From the NCBI RefSeq assembly GCF_001514285.1, contig NZ_KQ949034.1, positions 170,540 to 234,539 of the forward strand: a DNA stretch of 64,000 nucleotides, given 5' to 3'. This stretch comes from Streptomyces sp. DSM 15324. GTDB lineage: Bacteria > Actinomycetota > Actinomycetes > Streptomycetales > Streptomycetaceae. This document shows positions 62,742 through 64,000 of this stretch, one piece after another. Both the position numbers and the translations under genes were made by a program. A model generated the notes under the pieces. That model was given only the letters and a program-made list of their open reading frames with translations, was not told the DNA's origin and ran no database searches. Position 1 is the first letter of the stretch. Each line of letters starts with the position of its first letter.

Positions 62742-64000
62742 CGGCGACGGCCACCGACCGGGAGACCCGGGAGGCCGAGACCGTCGCCCTGTCCGTGGTC
62801 GTCCCGGCCCGGGACGAGGAGCGGCGGCTCGGGCCCACCCTCGACGCCCTGGTGGACCATCTCGAACAGACCGGGGAGCCCTGGGAGATCGTCGTCGTCG
62901 ACGACGGGTCCACGGACGCCACCGGGGACCTGGTCGCCGCCCGCCGCGACCCGCGTGTGCGGGCCGTCACCGGCGAGGGCCGGGGCAAGGGGCACGCGCT
63001 GCGGCTCGGGGTGGCCGCCAGCCGGGGCCACCGCATCCTCGTCACCGACGCCGATCTCGCCACCCCCGTGGCCGAGCTGGCACGGCTGGAGCAGGCGCTC
63101 GCCGCGGGCCATGCGGCGGCCGTGGGCTCCCGCGCCGTGCCGGGCGCCACCCTGGGCGACCGCCAGCACCGGGCCCGCGAACTCCTCGGCAAGGCCGGCA
63201 ACCGGCTCATACGGGCCACCGCCGTGCGCGGGATCCGGGACACCCAGTGCGGGTTCAAGCTGTTCGACGGCGACAAGGCGCGCGCCGCGTTCGCCGCCTC
63301 ACGGGTCGACGGCTGGGCGATCGACGTGGAGGTGCTGCGGCACTTCCAGCAGGCCGACTGGCCGGTCGCCGAGGTGCCGGTGCACTGGTCGCACCGGCCC
63401 GGCTCGAAGGTCCGCCCGCCGGACTACCTCCGCTTCCTGCGCGACCTGGCCCGCCTGCGCCGCGCCGACCTCCTGGCGGTCCTGCTCTTCCTGGCCTTCT
63501 CCGTCACCCTCTACTCCGGCCGCGTCCTCGACCCCGCGCACCGCTATCTCACGGACTCGCTCCAGGACCAGAACCAGTGGGAGTGGTTCTTCGCGGTGAC
63601 GGCGGACAACGTCAGCCATCTGCGCAACCCCTTCTTCAGCGACCTCCAGGGCTATCCCGACGGCGTGAACCTCATGGCCAACACGACCATGCCGGGTCTC
63701 TCCGTGCCGCTGACCCCGCTGACGCTGCTGTTCGGCCCGGCCATCACGCTCAGCCTCGTGATGACCCTGGGCCTGGCCGCGACCGCCGCCGCCTGGTATT
63801 GGCTGATCGTGGGGCGCCTCACCCCGCACCGGGGCGCCGCCTTCGCCGGAGCCGCCCTGGCCGCCTTCGCGCCGCCCTTCGTCAGCCACGCCAACGCGCA
63901 CCCCAACTTCGTCGTCCTCTTCATGATCCCGCTGATCATCGACCGCGCCCTGCGGCTGTGCACGGGCGCCCGGGTCGGCCGGGACGCCGTGATCCTCGGC
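62738..64000 (+). CDS. Glycosyltransferase fused to membrane domain (3' end outside window)
   Basis: The frame from GTG 62738 is open to the last base (421 codons). Residues 15-225 are a GT2 domain of the dolichyl-phosphate glycosyl synthase type: VVVPARDEERR, DDGSTD (55-60), TDADLATP (103-110), DTQCGFKLF (168-176). From about 240 follow hydrophobic helices (LLAVLLFLAFSVTLYSG, VPLTPLTLLFGPAITLSLV) like GT-C polyprenyl-linked glycosyltransferases (QWEWFFAVTADNV loop). So a polyprenyl-phosphate-sugar synthase and a GT-C enzyme are joined in one chain. Overlaps the GntR stop. Confidence 0.85.
   Translation, partial: MTATATDRETREAETVALSVVVPARDEERRLGPTLDALVDHLEQTGEPWEIVVVDDGSTDATGDLVAARRDPRVRAVTGEGRGKGHALRLGVAASRGHRILVTDADLATPVAELARLEQALAAGHAAAVGSRAVPGATLGDRQHRARELLGKAGNRLIRATAVRGIRDTQCGFKLFDGDKARAAFAASRVDGWAIDVEVLRHFQQADWPVAEVPVHWSHRPGSKVRPPDYLRFLRDLARLRRADLLAVLLFLAFSVTLYSGRVLDPAHRYLTDSLQDQNQWEWFFAVTADNVSHLRNPFFSDLQGYPDGVNLMANTTMPGLSVPLTPLTLLFGPAITLSLVMTLGLAATAAAWYWLIVGRLTPHRGAAFAGAALAAFAPPFVSHANAHPNFVVLFMIPLIIDRALRLCTGARVGRDAVILG

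Noticed and set aside
1-64000. CRISPR array
   Set aside because: All tandem repeats seen are 7-22 bp without unique spacers of constant length, and no cas genes are present.

Overview
This is chromosomal DNA of a Streptomyces or very close relative. The evidence is very high G+C with strong third-position bias, frequent GTG and TTG starts behind purine-rich ribosome binding sites, many 4-base ATGA/GTGA gene overlaps, and almost no TTA codons. Several hallmark genes occur in the order I recall from the S. coelicolor SCO356x-SCO362x core region: acs, nhaA, nth, crp, paired ArsA-type ATPases, wblA, a class A PBP, asd-ask, and recR with ybaB. That synteny is recalled, not computed.

Layout. 1-19.2 kb is mostly ordinary core: the acetyl-CoA synthetase tail, Na+/H+ antiporter, MarP-like protease, two Nudix hydrolases, endonuclease III, Crp, a DUF4177/RidA/Nudix/metallohydrolase operon, two ArsA ATPases, WblA, the PBP, GatB/YqeY and a metallophosphoesterase. 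A tRNA-Pro(CGG) with a strong terminator lies at 19.3 kb. From there to about 27.8 kb is a patchwork: an EF-hand protein, a subtilisin with P-domain, a type IV restriction endonuclease of the phosphorothioate-sensing kind, an antitoxin/PIN toxin pair, and at least four decayed genes (an NB-ARC/TPR-type fragment, an ArsI-type lyase tail, a frameshifted secreted protein and a headless histidine kinase). 28-41 kb holds a sugar ABC transporter pair without its ATPase, Spo0M, a small two-gene DUF6232 cassette, a permease/TIGR03943 pair, an RCK protein, a peptidase and blocks of tandem 14-bp repeats. 41-49 kb carries SURF1, an ECF sigma with putative partner, asd-ask and a two-component system. 49.5-53.6 kb is one very large HSP90-like ATPase gene with nine C-terminal repeats. 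53.6-64 kb has DUF5063, recR, ybaB, a SLATT protein, an eroded substrate-binding protein gene, a Ser/Thr kinase, MarR with DJ-1, an aminotransferase, a GntR regulator and a glycosyltransferase cut by the window end.

Working together: the 8.5-10.9 kb genes form a four-gene operon; DUF6232 and its partner share a 28-residue motif across their overlapping junction; the ask-asd pair feeds the aspartate pathway; MarR and DJ-1 overlap and face a clear dyad operator. The points I would look at first are the 1,368-residue GHKL ATPase, the motif-sharing DUF6232 pair, and a TTA-containing leader ORF plus hairpin fused by TGATG to the sugar-binding protein gene.
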